From contig JAIXOL010000039.1 of the NCBI GenBank assembly GCA_027486845.1, positions 25,530-89,529 on the forward strand: DNA of 64,000 nt, given 5' to 3'. The stretch is from Cytophagaceae bacterium. GTDB taxonomy: Bacteria; Bacteroidota; Bacteroidia; Cytophagales; Spirosomataceae. The notes beneath the pieces were generated by a model. That model ran no database searches. It saw only the letters and a list, made by a program, of their open reading frames with translations, and was not told the origin of the DNA. Made by a program: the position numbers and the translations under genes. Every line of letters begins with the position of its first letter. Position 1 is the stretch's first letter. This document shows, one piece after another, positions 17,525 to 25,967 of this stretch.

Positions 17525-18304
17525 ATGAAAGAATTAACAACTGAACAAATAGATAGCTTTATATACAATGGATTTATCAAAATAGATAATGCATTTTCAA
17601 CTGAAATTGCAGATGAGTGTCGAATTATATTGTGGAAGGAAATTCAATGTGATCCTAACAATGCTCAAAGTTGGACGCAACCAGTTGTTAGAATAGGAGA
17701 ATTGGGACTTGAACCATTTAAGAAGGCAGCAAACACCAGTATACTACATAATGCTTTTGATCAGTTGGTTGGTAAAGGTAATTGGTTTCCAAAAGTAACC
17801 TTAGGTTCATTTCCAATACGCTTTCCATGCAAAGAACAGGCAAAGGATACAGGGTGGCACGTAGATGCTAGTTTTGCAGGTGAAGATGCCAGTAATTATT
17901 TTGAATGGCGAATAAATATTCAGTCTAAAGCTCGTGGATTATTAATGCTATTTTTGTTTTCGGATGTGACAGAGCAAGATGCCCCTACAGTAATCAAAGT
18001 AGGGTCTCATTTTGACGTTGCAAAAATTTTAGAACCCGAGGGTGAAAAAGGTCTTTCTTTTATGGAGTTGACCCAACGTATAAATACAATTTCTACGAGA
18101 AAAATTAATGTTGCAATAGGTAAAGCAGGAACTGTTTATTTATGTCATCCTTTCATTGTTCACGCTGCACAAAACCACTATGGCACAAAACCAAAATTTA
18201 TGGCACAGCCTTCATTGTTGACAAAAAAAAGCTTTGATATTGGCAAAATAGATACTGAACTTTGTCCAGTCGAAAAAGCAATAATGATAGGACTAAGAAC
18301 CTAA
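17525..18304 (+). CDS. PhyH-type Fe(II)/2-oxoglutarate dioxygenase-like protein
   Basis: A 259-residue protein resembling the phytanoyl-CoA dioxygenase (PhyH) family. The ATG at 17525 is preferred over a TTG nine bases upstream. The N terminus 'LTTEQIDSFIYNGFIKIDNAFS' is the standard start of the family. The metal-binding H-x-D triad part is visible as WHVDASF (about residues 120-126). The distal histidine is probably in 'CHPFIVHAAQNH' (about 205-216), followed by a possible 2-oxoglutarate arginine/lysine region. Oxidation of a small hydrophobic or natural-product-like substrate is likely, but no substrate can be inferred. It lies alone between the kinase and the secreted amidohydrolase-like gene. 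Confidence 0.82.
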   Translation: MKELTTEQIDSFIYNGFIKIDNAFSTEIADECRIILWKEIQCDPNNAQSWTQPVVRIGELGLEPFKKAANTSILHNAFDQLVGKGNWFPKVTLGSFPIRFPCKEQAKDTGWHVDASFAGEDASNYFEWRINIQSKARGLLMLFLFSDVTEQDAPTVIKVGSHFDVAKILEPEGEKGLSFMELTQRINTISTRKINVAIGKAGTVYLCHPFIVHAAQNHYGTKPKFMAQPSLLTKKSFDIGKIDTELCPVEKAIMIGLRT

Positions 18305-18496
18305 AGGATTTACCAGTTTCATGGGTTTTGCGTCAGGCGGGCTGTAATGCAATATTTAGTCGGATGTTTTTCAAATGTACTTTAGAAATAATATTAGCTT
18401 TTGTAATTCGATTTTTCCACCAGAAAAAAAGTCCTATTTACAATTTGCATCTGTTTATACCTTCGCCATCGCAAAAACCAAAACCTGCCCGGATTA

Positions 18497-19699
18497 ATGA
18501 CTAAAAATAAATCATCAAAAAAAATATACTTCCTATTAGGAAAAATATACGTCCTATTAGGTTTATTTCTCTTATGTATTCAAGGAAAGGCCCAAGTAAT
18601 TTATGGAACAAAAAATTACACAGAATATCATGTTGGCAGATTGCCAATAATTATTTCTGTTCCACATGGAGGACTCGTGGCTCCTGTTGGTATTCCAGAC
18701 AGAACTTGTAACAGTCCGACCATTGACCTCGATAGTAGAACAATTGAACTTGCAAAACAAATAGATACTGCTCTTTTCAAATTAACTGGATGCCACCCGC
18801 ATTTAATTATTTGTAATTTAAGGAGAACCAAAGTTGATTGCAACCGAAACCTTGCAGATGGTGCTTGTGGAAATATTGAGGCAGAAAGTGCTTGGACAGA
18901 TTTTCATGATTTTATTGATACGGCTCAAGTTATTGCTCAAAAACAGTATGCTGGTAAAGTCCTTTATATTGATTTGCATGGTCACGGTAAACGACCATAT
19001 CGCTTAGAACTAGGATATGGCTTATCAGGTGCAGCATATAATAGCACAGACAGCGAATTAAACACTGCATCCAATATTGCAACTAGTTCAATTAAGAACT
19101 TGGTAAATACGAATATTAGCGGCTCCACTCATGCTCAACTGCTACGTGGCCCCAATTCCTTGGGAACGTTATTCGCTAACGCAGGTTTTCCTGCTGTTCC
19201 TAGCCAACAATCTCCAAATACAGGTGGTTTTCCTTATTTTAATGGAGGATACAATACATTTAATTATACAAGTATTGCTGCAGGAAATGCCGTAAATGGT
19301 TTGCAAATAGAATGTGATTCAACCGTAAGATTTGGTTATGCAAATCGTAAAAAATTTGCAGATGCTACTGCTCTCATTTTGGAGAAATATTTTTCCATTC
19401 ATCAAAACTTTAATCTTCTGACGAATTGTGGTTTAACAACTGGCATAAAGGAGGATTTTACTTTAAACGGTAGCTCAATAAATATATTTCCAAATCCTGT
19501 TGCGGATTTGTTACAACTTTCAGAAGAGAATATTAATGGGAATTTTGAGATACAAATAATTAATGTTTTGGGTGAAGTTGTATTTAAAACACTTAATCAA
19601 AATAAATTAGATGTTTCTCGCATTTCGAGTGGACTTTATTTTGTTAAACTGATTGACGAAAAACAACGTTCTTGGACGGTAAAAATACTAAAACAATAA
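18497..19699 (+). CDS. Secreted N-formylglutamate-amidohydrolase-like protein with T9SS sorting domain
   Basis: A 400-residue exported protein. After a signal peptide ending GKAQ, the main domain (about 40-310) looks like N-formylglutamate amidohydrolase. It has 'IIISVPHGG' near 52-60, 'NLRRTKVDCNRNL' (the R..K.D.NR substrate/metal segment) and 'LYIDLHGHG'. A C-terminal T9SS type A sorting domain follows ('INIFPNPVADLLQL' to 'GLYFVKLIDEKQRSWTVKILKQ', about residues 325-400). Family members act in the cytosol on formylglutamate, so a secreted form must act on something else, such as an extracellular amide. The signal peptide carries a tandem 21-bp duplication (18520-18561, KIYFLLG/KIYVLLG). 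Confidence 0.8.
   Translation: MTKNKSSKKIYFLLGKIYVLLGLFLLCIQGKAQVIYGTKNYTEYHVGRLPIIISVPHGGLVAPVGIPDRTCNSPTIDLDSRTIELAKQIDTALFKLTGCHPHLIICNLRRTKVDCNRNLADGACGNIEAESAWTDFHDFIDTAQVIAQKQYAGKVLYIDLHGHGKRPYRLELGYGLSGAAYNSTDSELNTASNIATSSIKNLVNTNISGSTHAQLLRGPNSLGTLFANAGFPAVPSQQSPNTGGFPYFNGGYNTFNYTSIAAGNAVNGLQIECDSTVRFGYANRKKFADATALILEKYFSIHQNFNLLTNCGLTTGIKEDFTLNGSSINIFPNPVADLLQLSEENINGNFEIQIINVLGEVVFKTLNQNKLDVSRISSGLYFVKLIDEKQRSWTVKILKQ
18520..18561 (+). repeat. Tandem 21-bp duplication in signal-peptide coding sequence
   Basis: Two adjacent 21-bp units (18520-18540 and 18541-18561) differ at one base (t/g at unit position 11). They sit in frame in the hydrophobic core of the signal peptide and duplicate seven residues, KIYFLLG then KIYVLLG. 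Confidence 0.9.
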
Positions 19700-19951
19700 T
19701 TATAGTCCACGGTCAATAGTTGGCAGTCCGCCATAATATAAAAAACCTTTTAATCAATTAAATACAGACTTTATATTTGTCTTTTAAATACATATAGCTA
19801 AGGATTGATACAAAAATACCTGAGATATGAGACAATGGACAAAGTGCTAACTATCAATCAATTACATCATTTCAATTTGTCGATAAATATTGTCTCATTA
19901 CTTACATAATAAATCACAATTAAAAATGTAGCTAACAAAAAAACCTTAAAT

Positions 19952-21316
19952 ATGAAAAGGAGAAAATTCTTAAACGATACAATAAAAGGTATGCCTTTGC
20001 TACTTTTTACACCTACATTTTCAGCAAGTTTTGGTAAAGATAATAATGATATAAATTCGAATGGTAAGTCAGTTGTGGTAATTGGTGGAGGTATTTCAGG
20101 ACTTGCGGCTGCCAAGCAATTGAAACAAAAGGGGTTTAATGTCACGGTATTGGAATCACAAGAAAAAGTAGGTGGACGATTGCGAACAAACAGAAGTTTG
20201 GGAATAGCTTTTGATGAAGGTGCAAGTTGGATACATCGTCCAAATGGAAATCCCATCACAGGTTTGGCTTCAAAATCAGGGGCAAAAACTTTTTTGACAT
20301 CTGATGAAAGTGTTAAAGTTTTTGATGTAAACGGGAAAAGCTATTCTGACAGCGTTTTAACAAAAGCTGAAAATCAATTTAACAATGCCTTGAATGCAGT
20401 AAGAAATGCTGGAACACTGAAACAGAGTTTTCAAACAGTATTCAACTCACTTTACCAATCAAAAGCCGATGACAATCTTTGGAAATATATGCTTTCTGCA
20501 TATTTAGAGTTTGATACTGGTGGTGATATTTCTAAACTTTCATCAAAATATTTTGATGATGACGAAGAATTTAATGGCGAAGACTTAATTATTACAAATG
20601 GTTATGATAAAGTAACAGACTTTTTAGCACAAGATTTAGATATTAGGCTAAATACACGAGTGACAAGCATTAATTATTCCAATAAAAAAGTAAGCGTTGA
20701 AGCTGATGATACTATCATAGTAGCCGATTATGTTATTGTTTCGGTTCCGTTAGGAGTTTTGAAAAATAATACAATTAACTTTATACCTGCTATTCCTACC
20801 AATAAAACCAATGCAATAAAAAAAATAAATATTGGTAATATAAATAAATTTTTGATGGTTTGGGAAAGACCATTTTGGGAAACCAACCTGCAATATATTG
20901 GTTACACATCTGATACCAAAGGTAAATATAACTATTTTCTTAATATGAGGAAATTTACGCCTTCAAATGCTTTAATGACTTTTGCTTTTGGCGACTACGC
21001 CACAATAACAGAAAGTATGACTGAAAACGAAATTATCAATGACATTATGTTAAATTTAAAGAGTATCTATGGTAATAGAATTCCAAATCCTACTGACTTT
21101 TTAAGAACCAAATGGGGGCAAAATATAAACTCGTTTGGTGCTTATTCTTACCCAACAAATGGGTCAACATCTGCTGATTTTGATATACTGGCAAATGAAA
21201 TAAATAATAAAGTTTTTTTTGCAGGTGAGCATACGGAGAGAGAATATCGTGGAACAGTTCATGGAGCATATTTAAGCGGAATACGTGAAGCAGACAAAAT
21301 CATAGATTTATTATAA
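19952..21316 (+). CDS. FAD-dependent amine oxidase, probably exported
   Basis: A 454-residue flavin amine oxidase. The Rossmann dinucleotide motif VVIGGGISGLAAAKQLK (about residues 42-58) is followed by 'VLESQEKVGGRLRTN', which carries the second GG-doublet and the arginine of the FAD site. The C-terminal part ends with 'VFFAGEHTEREYRGTVHGAYLSGIREAD', the conserved FAD-binding end of monoamine/polyamine oxidases. The N terminus MKRRKFLNDTIKG resembles a twin-arginine-like or lipid-free signal, which suggests periplasmic location. The likely reaction is oxidation of a polyamine or amino acid amine to an imine with H2O2 release, but the substrate is not determinable. A single gene with wide flanks on both sides. 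Confidence 0.87.
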   Translation: MKRRKFLNDTIKGMPLLLFTPTFSASFGKDNNDINSNGKSVVVIGGGISGLAAAKQLKQKGFNVTVLESQEKVGGRLRTNRSLGIAFDEGASWIHRPNGNPITGLASKSGAKTFLTSDESVKVFDVNGKSYSDSVLTKAENQFNNALNAVRNAGTLKQSFQTVFNSLYQSKADDNLWKYMLSAYLEFDTGGDISKLSSKYFDDDEEFNGEDLIITNGYDKVTDFLAQDLDIRLNTRVTSINYSNKKVSVEADDTIIVADYVIVSVPLGVLKNNTINFIPAIPTNKTNAIKKINIGNINKFLMVWERPFWETNLQYIGYTSDTKGKYNYFLNMRKFTPSNALMTFAFGDYATITESMTENEIINDIMLNLKSIYGNRIPNPTDFLRTKWGQNINSFGAYSYPTNGSTSADFDILANEINNKVFFAGEHTEREYRGTVHGAYLSGIREADKIIDLL

Positions 21317-21638
21317 ACCCAAAAAAGAGGTATTTAAAAAGGTTTTTGTAAAAAAAGTGAGTTCAATTCTATTTTTAAAATTGATGATTTTACTACAAAT
21401 TTGTAATAAGTAAGCCAATTATAAGGGTAATTACTCCGATTCAGCTAGTGCAATTATTAGCATTGACTCACCGAAGAATTGATAAACAAATGCTTTATTA
21501 ATAGCTTGGTTTAACAATTAATGAAAGCATAGCGTTAATCGATATGAGTTATCTAAGAAATATTACTTTTTTTATGTAAAATTGTAGAAATAGATTGTTT
21601 TTGAGTAAATTTGCTTCACATAAACCTATTGCCACTTA
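21317..21638. other. Gene-free 322-bp spacer before the desaturase
   Basis: AT-rich spacer without a convincing ORF. Its 3' end holds the desaturase promoter candidate. I see no tRNA, repeat or transposon relic in the rest. Confidence 0.6.
21582..21613 (+). promoter_or_regulatory. Bacteroidota-type promoter of the desaturase gene
   Basis: TTG at 21582-21584, a 21-bp spacer and TAAATTTG at 21606-21613 fit the TTG-N(17-23)-TAnnTTTG consensus. The -7 box ends 25 bp before the ATG at 21639. Confidence 0.6.
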
Positions 21639-22736
21639 ATGAAACCCGCCAAATACGCTAAAGTAAAGTTTCTTAATAAAGATAAATCTTTGTTTTTTTC
21701 AGTACTCCGTGAAAACATTGACTCTTATTTTGAAACAAATTCAATTGAGAAAACAGGAGGCTCAAAATTGCTTTTTAAAGCATTCATTTTAATAAGCCTT
21801 TATTTGATTCCTTTCGCTTTAATTCTTACAGGAAATTTTACACCTTTACAAATGTTGTTTTTGACGGTCGTTATGGGTTTGGGAGTGGCTGGTGTAGGAA
21901 TGTCGGTTATGCATGATGCCATTCATGGGTCGTTTTCATCTTCTTCAAAACTCAATAAATTCTTCGGAGCTTCGATATATCTTTTAGGTGGCAATGTATA
22001 TAATTGGGATGTTCAACATAATAAGCTACACCATACTTATACTAATCTCCACGATATTGACGAAGATATTACTGGTAAATTTATGTTGCGTCTTTCTAGT
22101 GGCGACAAATTAAAGCCTGTGCATCGTTTTCAGCACGTTTATGCTTTTTTCTTGTATAGTTTAATGACAATTTCGTTTTTTTGGAAAGATTTTAAAGAGA
22201 TTGGATTATACAACAAAATGGCCGAAACTGGCTTAGTAAAACGTTTTCCGAAGAAAGAATTAGTTACCTTGATATTCAGCAAAATTGGTTATATTCTATT
22301 CATTTGTGTTCTGCCGATGGTGTTAATTGACATTACCTTTGGACAATGGTTTGCTGGTTTTATGGCTATGCACTGTACGGCAGGAATTATTTTAAGTACA
22401 GTTTTCCAATTAGCTCACGTAGTAGAGGGTGCTACTCAACCAACGGTTGATGATAAAGGAAATATCGAAAACGCCTGGGCGATTCATCAACTTAATACAA
22501 CTGCTAATTTTGCAGGAAATAATAAAATTTTATCTTGGTATATTGGAGGCCTTGATTATCAAGTAGAGCATCATTTATTTCCAAATATTTCGCACATTCA
22601 TTATCCTGCTATTGCTTCAATCGTAAAGAATACAGCCGAAGATTTTGGAATAGTTTATAATAATAAACAATCCTTCATAAAAGGTTTACGTTCGCATATC
22701 AGAATGCTACATAATTTAGGGCATGGAGTAATTTAG
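21639..22736 (+). CDS. Membrane fatty acid desaturase (acyl-CoA/lipid type)
   Basis: A 365-residue integral membrane di-iron desaturase. The three histidine boxes are H92-DAI-H96-G, H127-NKL-H131-H132 and QVE-H311-H312-LFP. The glutamine in the third box (QxxHH) is typical of front-end or linoleoyl-CoA-like desaturases. Several membrane segments surround them (about 48-90, 160-180, 213-250). It introduces a double bond into an acyl chain and so adjusts membrane fluidity, for example in the cold. It has its own promoter candidate and no operon partner. The exact regiospecificity cannot be read from the sequence. Confidence 0.93.
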   Translation: MKPAKYAKVKFLNKDKSLFFSVLRENIDSYFETNSIEKTGGSKLLFKAFILISLYLIPFALILTGNFTPLQMLFLTVVMGLGVAGVGMSVMHDAIHGSFSSSSKLNKFFGASIYLLGGNVYNWDVQHNKLHHTYTNLHDIDEDITGKFMLRLSSGDKLKPVHRFQHVYAFFLYSLMTISFFWKDFKEIGLYNKMAETGLVKRFPKKELVTLIFSKIGYILFICVLPMVLIDITFGQWFAGFMAMHCTAGIILSTVFQLAHVVEGATQPTVDDKGNIENAWAIHQLNTTANFAGNNKILSWYIGGLDYQVEHHLFPNISHIHYPAIASIVKNTAEDFGIVYNNKQSFIKGLRSHIRMLHNLGHGVI

Positions 22737-22884
22737 TGAAAATGGCAAGGAAAGTTTGATAAAATTTATTCAGAAAATATTACTAATTTCTGCAGACAAA
22801 GCATATCTAACGCCCAAATTTGCATAGAAATATGATTTCCTTTTGGTCTGTAATTAACTGATAATAAGAGGCTTATCTGAAATT

Positions 22885-22924
22885 AAACCTCGAATATGCA
22901 CAAATTTGGCATATATCGGGGTTT
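22885..22924. repeat. 40-bp near-perfect palindrome in IS copy A
   Basis: Half-sites AAACCTCGAATATGCACAAA and TTTGGCATATATCGGGGTTT pair at 17 of 20 positions with no spacer. It lies 36 bp upstream of the truncated transposase start and recurs in IS copy B at 40290-40329, so it is a conserved part of the element, possibly a transcription-insulating hairpin or a transposase binding site. Confidence 0.85.
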
Positions 22925-22960
22925 TTCGTATTTTTAGTCTACCAATACAATAAAATACAG

Positions 22961-23266
22961 ATGCCATATATGCTATTCGATCTGAATTCTCCAAATCTCA
23001 TCAAATTGGGCGTCCGTACTTATTCAAGAATAAGACACAAATTGGAGCAATTTATCAAACCATTGATTGGGAAATTTGAAAAAACTCTTAACAGCAAAAA
23101 AGTTATGTCAAGAGTCCCATCATTGCTACCATCTCAACGTTATTTTGGACTAATGTTTCTGAAAGATTATACCAAATTAAGTGATGAAAAACTACTAGAA
23201 CGTTTCAATACTGACTGGACAATGCAACTGTGCGGTCGAACCGTTGTTTTGTGGAGTCTTACTTAG
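22961..23266 (+). pseudogene. Truncated transposase (N-terminal DUF772-like remnant)
   Basis: A 101-codon reading frame that matches only the start of a transposase. The segment 'FGLMFLKDYTKLSDEKLLERFNTDWTMQL' (near residues 61-90) resembles the DUF772 N-terminal domain of IS5/IS1182-type transposases. Intact enzymes are several hundred residues with a DDE core, which is absent here. After MQL the frame leaves the family pattern (expected FCG) and stops within 11 codons. The same region, mutated differently, appears in copy B at 40044-40232. Not functional as a transposase. Confidence 0.7.
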
Positions 23267-23771
23267 GGCTTGCTGAAAAAGTCCTTCTTTAAAACATTGG
23301 TTTTGAGAATTATTTTTTGTGTTTTTTACCTTATTGATAATGAGTAAGTTATATTTTAAAAAAACATTCTTTTTGATATAACGGCAAGAAATTAATCAAG
23401 TCAAATTCAACAGAAATTAATATTAAGTGCAAGGAAAATAAAGAAATGTTTAAAATCTTGCATTTATGTACAGAAAAATTATTGTAATTTGTTGATAATT
23501 AATCACTTATACATTTTTAGCAAACTCTAAATATTGAAAAACGTATTAAATTCCTTTTTCAAACCCAAAAGCAAAAATCAATATGTTCAAAAAGTAGAAA
23601 AATCAAAGCGGAAGGTATAGTTTACAAATAAATTGTATTTTTTAAGAAATTATTTCATTTGAAATAGGAAAAACACTCCAAAAACGAAGTGGTTTTTCTA
23701 TTTGGTAAAATATATATGGTAATTTTCAAGGGAAGAGCAATTCCCCAATAAACTAGCAACCAATTCCCCAA
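23267..23771. other. 505-bp spacer without genes
   Basis: Very AT-rich sequence between IS remnant A and pxpB. The first 20 bases (GGGCTTGCTGAAAAAGTCC) may belong to the IS. A terminator-like hairpin for pxpB is at 23662-23703. I see no other coding or RNA signal. Confidence 0.6.
23662..23703 (-). terminator. Imperfect terminator hairpin downstream of pxpB
   Basis: Arms 23662-23677 (AAATAGGAAAAACACT) and 23688-23703 (AGTGGTTTTTCTATTT) pair over about 15 positions with two offset bulges and a 10-nt loop. It is 69 bp past the pxpB stop, and on the minus strand the 3' arm contains a TTTTT run. Confidence 0.5.
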
Positions 23772-24443
23772 TTATGAGGTTATAAATTTCACCAAATCAC
23801 CTGCTTTTAAAAGGGTAATTTCAGTGGCATTAGGTGTATAAAGTTTCAATTCGGTTCTACCAATTAATTGCCATCCCCCTGGACTTTCCGAAGGATAAAT
23901 ACCTGTTTGATTTCCTGCAATCCCAACGCTTCCTGCAAGTACTTTCGTGCGTGGTGTTGCCTTACGTGGTGTAGCAATTAGAGAATTCAAACCTCCCATA
24001 TAAGCAAAGCCTGGTAAAAATCCCATCATATAGACTCTATATATTGGGCTTGAATGTAATTCTATTACTTTTGCTTCGCTAATCTGATGATAATCAGCTA
24101 CATAAGCTAAATCTTCTCCATTATAAATTACAGGAATTTCTATAATTCTTTTTTCATAATTTTCTTTTTTGTCGATATTATCATAACTTTTTAACAAGAA
24201 ATCTTCAACAAAAGCATAAGCAGATTTGTAAGAAGTGTAATTTATTCTGACACTAAAAACATCATAAAAAATTGACAATGAAGCATACGCAGGCATTGCT
24301 TCTTTCATGCCTATAAAAGTGTTTTTTATGCAGTATTGGTATAATTGCATAACAATGTCATTGATATTTTCATCAATGACATTGCCAAAATCAATCGTAA
24401 TAGCCGAATCGTTCAATGGGAAAATTTTGTATTGATTACTTGC
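23772..24443 (-). CDS. pxpB: 5-oxoprolinase subunit B (KipI/PxpB family)
   Basis: A 223-residue subunit of the ATP-dependent 5-oxoprolinase, which opens pyroglutamate to glutamate together with PxpA and PxpC. The family signature is clear in GFLPGFAYMGGL and 'ATPRKATPRTKVLAGSVGIAGNQTGIYP', followed by ESPGGWQLIGRT. The open frame reaches a TTG at 24515, but the ATG at 24443 overlaps the upstream peptidase stop by 8 bp (ATGGCAAGTAA), which decides the start and suggests translational coupling. pxpC and pxpA are 32 kb away at 56368-57976. No second pxpB copy is visible in the window. Confidence 0.9.
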   Translation of the reverse strand, partial: ASNQYKIFPLNDSAITIDFGNVIDENINDIVMQLYQYCIKNTFIGMKEAMPAYASLSIFYDVFSVRINYTSYKSAYAFVEDFLLKSYDNIDKKENYEKRIIEIPVIYNGEDLAYVADYHQISEAKVIELHSSPIYRVYMMGFLPGFAYMGGLNSLIATPRKATPRTKVLAGSVGIAGNQTGIYPSESPGGWQLIGRTELKLYTPNATEITLLKAGDLVKFITS

Positions 24444-25932
24444 CATATAACTCATTAAACGCTTTTTCGTATTTATCGCCAGCTTTCCATTTTGGAGCAG
24501 TAGGGCGGTCGGCAATTAAACGAGCTGAGTAAATATATGCTTGACAAAATTTTAGTAAATAATTATAATTTACTGATTCCGGGCTATCTGATACTTGGTG
24601 ATAAAATTTATTAATTTCTGCATCAAATGCAGTAAAACCTGGAGCAAAATCGGGAGAAGGAATACCTTTTGCCGCCAAATTTACATTATCTGAGCGGTCG
24701 AAAAGATTTTGTTCAGGAGCTGGATCAGAAATTGCCGTAAGACCATAAGCCTTAGCTCCTGCCTCGATTTGTGATTGAGCGTCAGTGCGTTCAAGACCTA
24801 TAACGGTTACTTTGGTAGTATCGTTATAGCCTGCACCATCGCAATCGAGGCTGTAAACACATTGTTTCAATGGCACGAGTGGATGCTCAGCATAATATTT
24901 ACTTCCCAATAGTCCTATTTCTTCGCCTGTATAAGCAATGAATAAAATCGAACGCTTCGTTGGTTTTTGTGTGAATGCTTTTACTGCCGAAAGAATAGCC
25001 GTTGTCCCAAAAGCATTGTCTCTTGCTCCATTAAAAATCGTATCGCTTTCAGTTACTCGGCCTCCTTTTTTACCAGTACCAACATGGTCAAAGTGAGCAG
25101 TTAGTACAACGTATTCGTTTTTCAGAACAGGGTCAGAACCTTCCAAAACTCCTAAAACATTGTAAGACATTACTGTCTTTTTCGATACTTCGCTTACATT
25201 CAAACTAAGGGTTGAAAGCGTTTCTTTGGCAAACTTTTTAATGTGAACATTGCTCACCCAAATATGCGGAATGAGGTCTGAATTTGAAGCATTCGCAGGT
25301 GCTAAATTGAGTTTTTCACCACCCATATAATTCGTAATAGCTGCCCATGGGTATTTCAAATTATATAGCTGGATGAATGCAGCAGCACCATTTTTGGCTG
25401 CAAAATCAACTTTTTTTGATGACCCTCTAAGGTTTTCGTTCGGGTCGTCGCTGTTCGGAATACCAAATTGTGCAATTACTATTTTTCCTTTTACGTCAAT
25501 ACCTTTATAATCATCTTGTTTTTCATCGACCCAACCATAGCCTACAAAAACAACCGGGACATTTTCGAGTTTGGTGGCTTTTCCGCTCAGCATAATAAAA
25601 TCTTTTGTCCATTTTAATGAATCTGTTCCTACTAAAACCTCACCTTTTTTGGTTGGTTTTACCAATTCAAAAGGTACTGGTTGTAAATAATCCTTTTGAC
25701 CATTTGGAGTTTTTAGACCTTGTAAACGGAAATTTTCAGCAACGTATCGAGCTGCTACATTATTGGTAATTTCGCCAGTTCGACGTCCCAGCATTTCATC
25801 CGATGCTATGAAGCGAATATGGGCTTCGATTTCATTTTTTGATAATTTGTATTCGGGCAATTTCTTAATATTTTGTGCATTTGCTCCAACGATGAAGAAA
25901 GTTAGGAGTAGTAATAGATGTTTGGTTTTCAT
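24436..25932 (-). CDS. Secreted M28-family zinc aminopeptidase-like protein with PA domain
   Basis: About 498 residues from the ATG at 25932, chosen because it opens a standard signal peptide (MKTKHLLLLLTFFIVGANAQ) while the longer frame begins with TTG. A protease-associated (PA) domain covers about residues 105-220. The M28 peptidase domain shows the zinc ligands in 'TAHFDHVGTG' (H, D), 'GARDNAFGT' (D), 'YTGEEIGLLG' (EE), 'LDCDGAGYND' (D) and 'FYHQVSDSPE' (H), so all metal-binding positions are present. It acts in the periplasm or outside, removing N-terminal residues. The overlap with pxpB hints at a link with peptide breakdown, since released N-terminal glutamine cyclises to pyroglutamate. 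That link is an inference. Confidence 0.9.
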   Translation of the reverse strand: MKTKHLLLLLTFFIVGANAQNIKKLPEYKLSKNEIEAHIRFIASDEMLGRRTGEITNNVAARYVAENFRLQGLKTPNGQKDYLQPVPFELVKPTKKGEVLVGTDSLKWTKDFIMLSGKATKLENVPVVFVGYGWVDEKQDDYKGIDVKGKIVIAQFGIPNSDDPNENLRGSSKKVDFAAKNGAAAFIQLYNLKYPWAAITNYMGGEKLNLAPANASNSDLIPHIWVSNVHIKKFAKETLSTLSLNVSEVSKKTVMSYNVLGVLEGSDPVLKNEYVVLTAHFDHVGTGKKGGRVTESDTIFNGARDNAFGTTAILSAVKAFTQKPTKRSILFIAYTGEEIGLLGSKYYAEHPLVPLKQCVYSLDCDGAGYNDTTKVTVIGLERTDAQSQIEAGAKAYGLTAISDPAPEQNLFDRSDNVNLAAKGIPSPDFAPGFTAFDAEINKFYHQVSDSPESVNYNYLLKFCQAYIYSARLIADRPTAPKWKAGDKYEKAFNELYGK

Positions 25933-25967
25933 TTTGTTTTTGATTAAAAATTTAAAATTAGACAAAG

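Larger units (their letters stand above)
22841..23266 (+). mobile_element. Decayed insertion sequence copy A (5' part)
   Basis: The segment from about 22841 to 23225 is homologous to a minus-strand segment at 40038-40385. The shared parts include CTGATAATAAGAG, a 40-bp near-palindrome, TACAATAAAATACAGAT, GACACAAATTGGAGCAATTT, ACCATTGATTGGGA and AAGTGATGAAAAACT. It therefore belongs to a repeated mobile element. Only the 5' leader and the first fifth of a transposase remain. Beyond 23266 the sequence GGGCTTGCTGAAAAAGTCC may be the opposite end of the same element after an internal deletion, but this is a guess. Confidence 0.75.

Noticed and set aside
18262..18504. 80-codon open frame between the dioxygenase and the secreted amidohydrolase
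   Set aside because: It overlaps the end of the dioxygenase, has no recognisable family or promoter, and looks like chance open sequence in a mixed-composition spacer.
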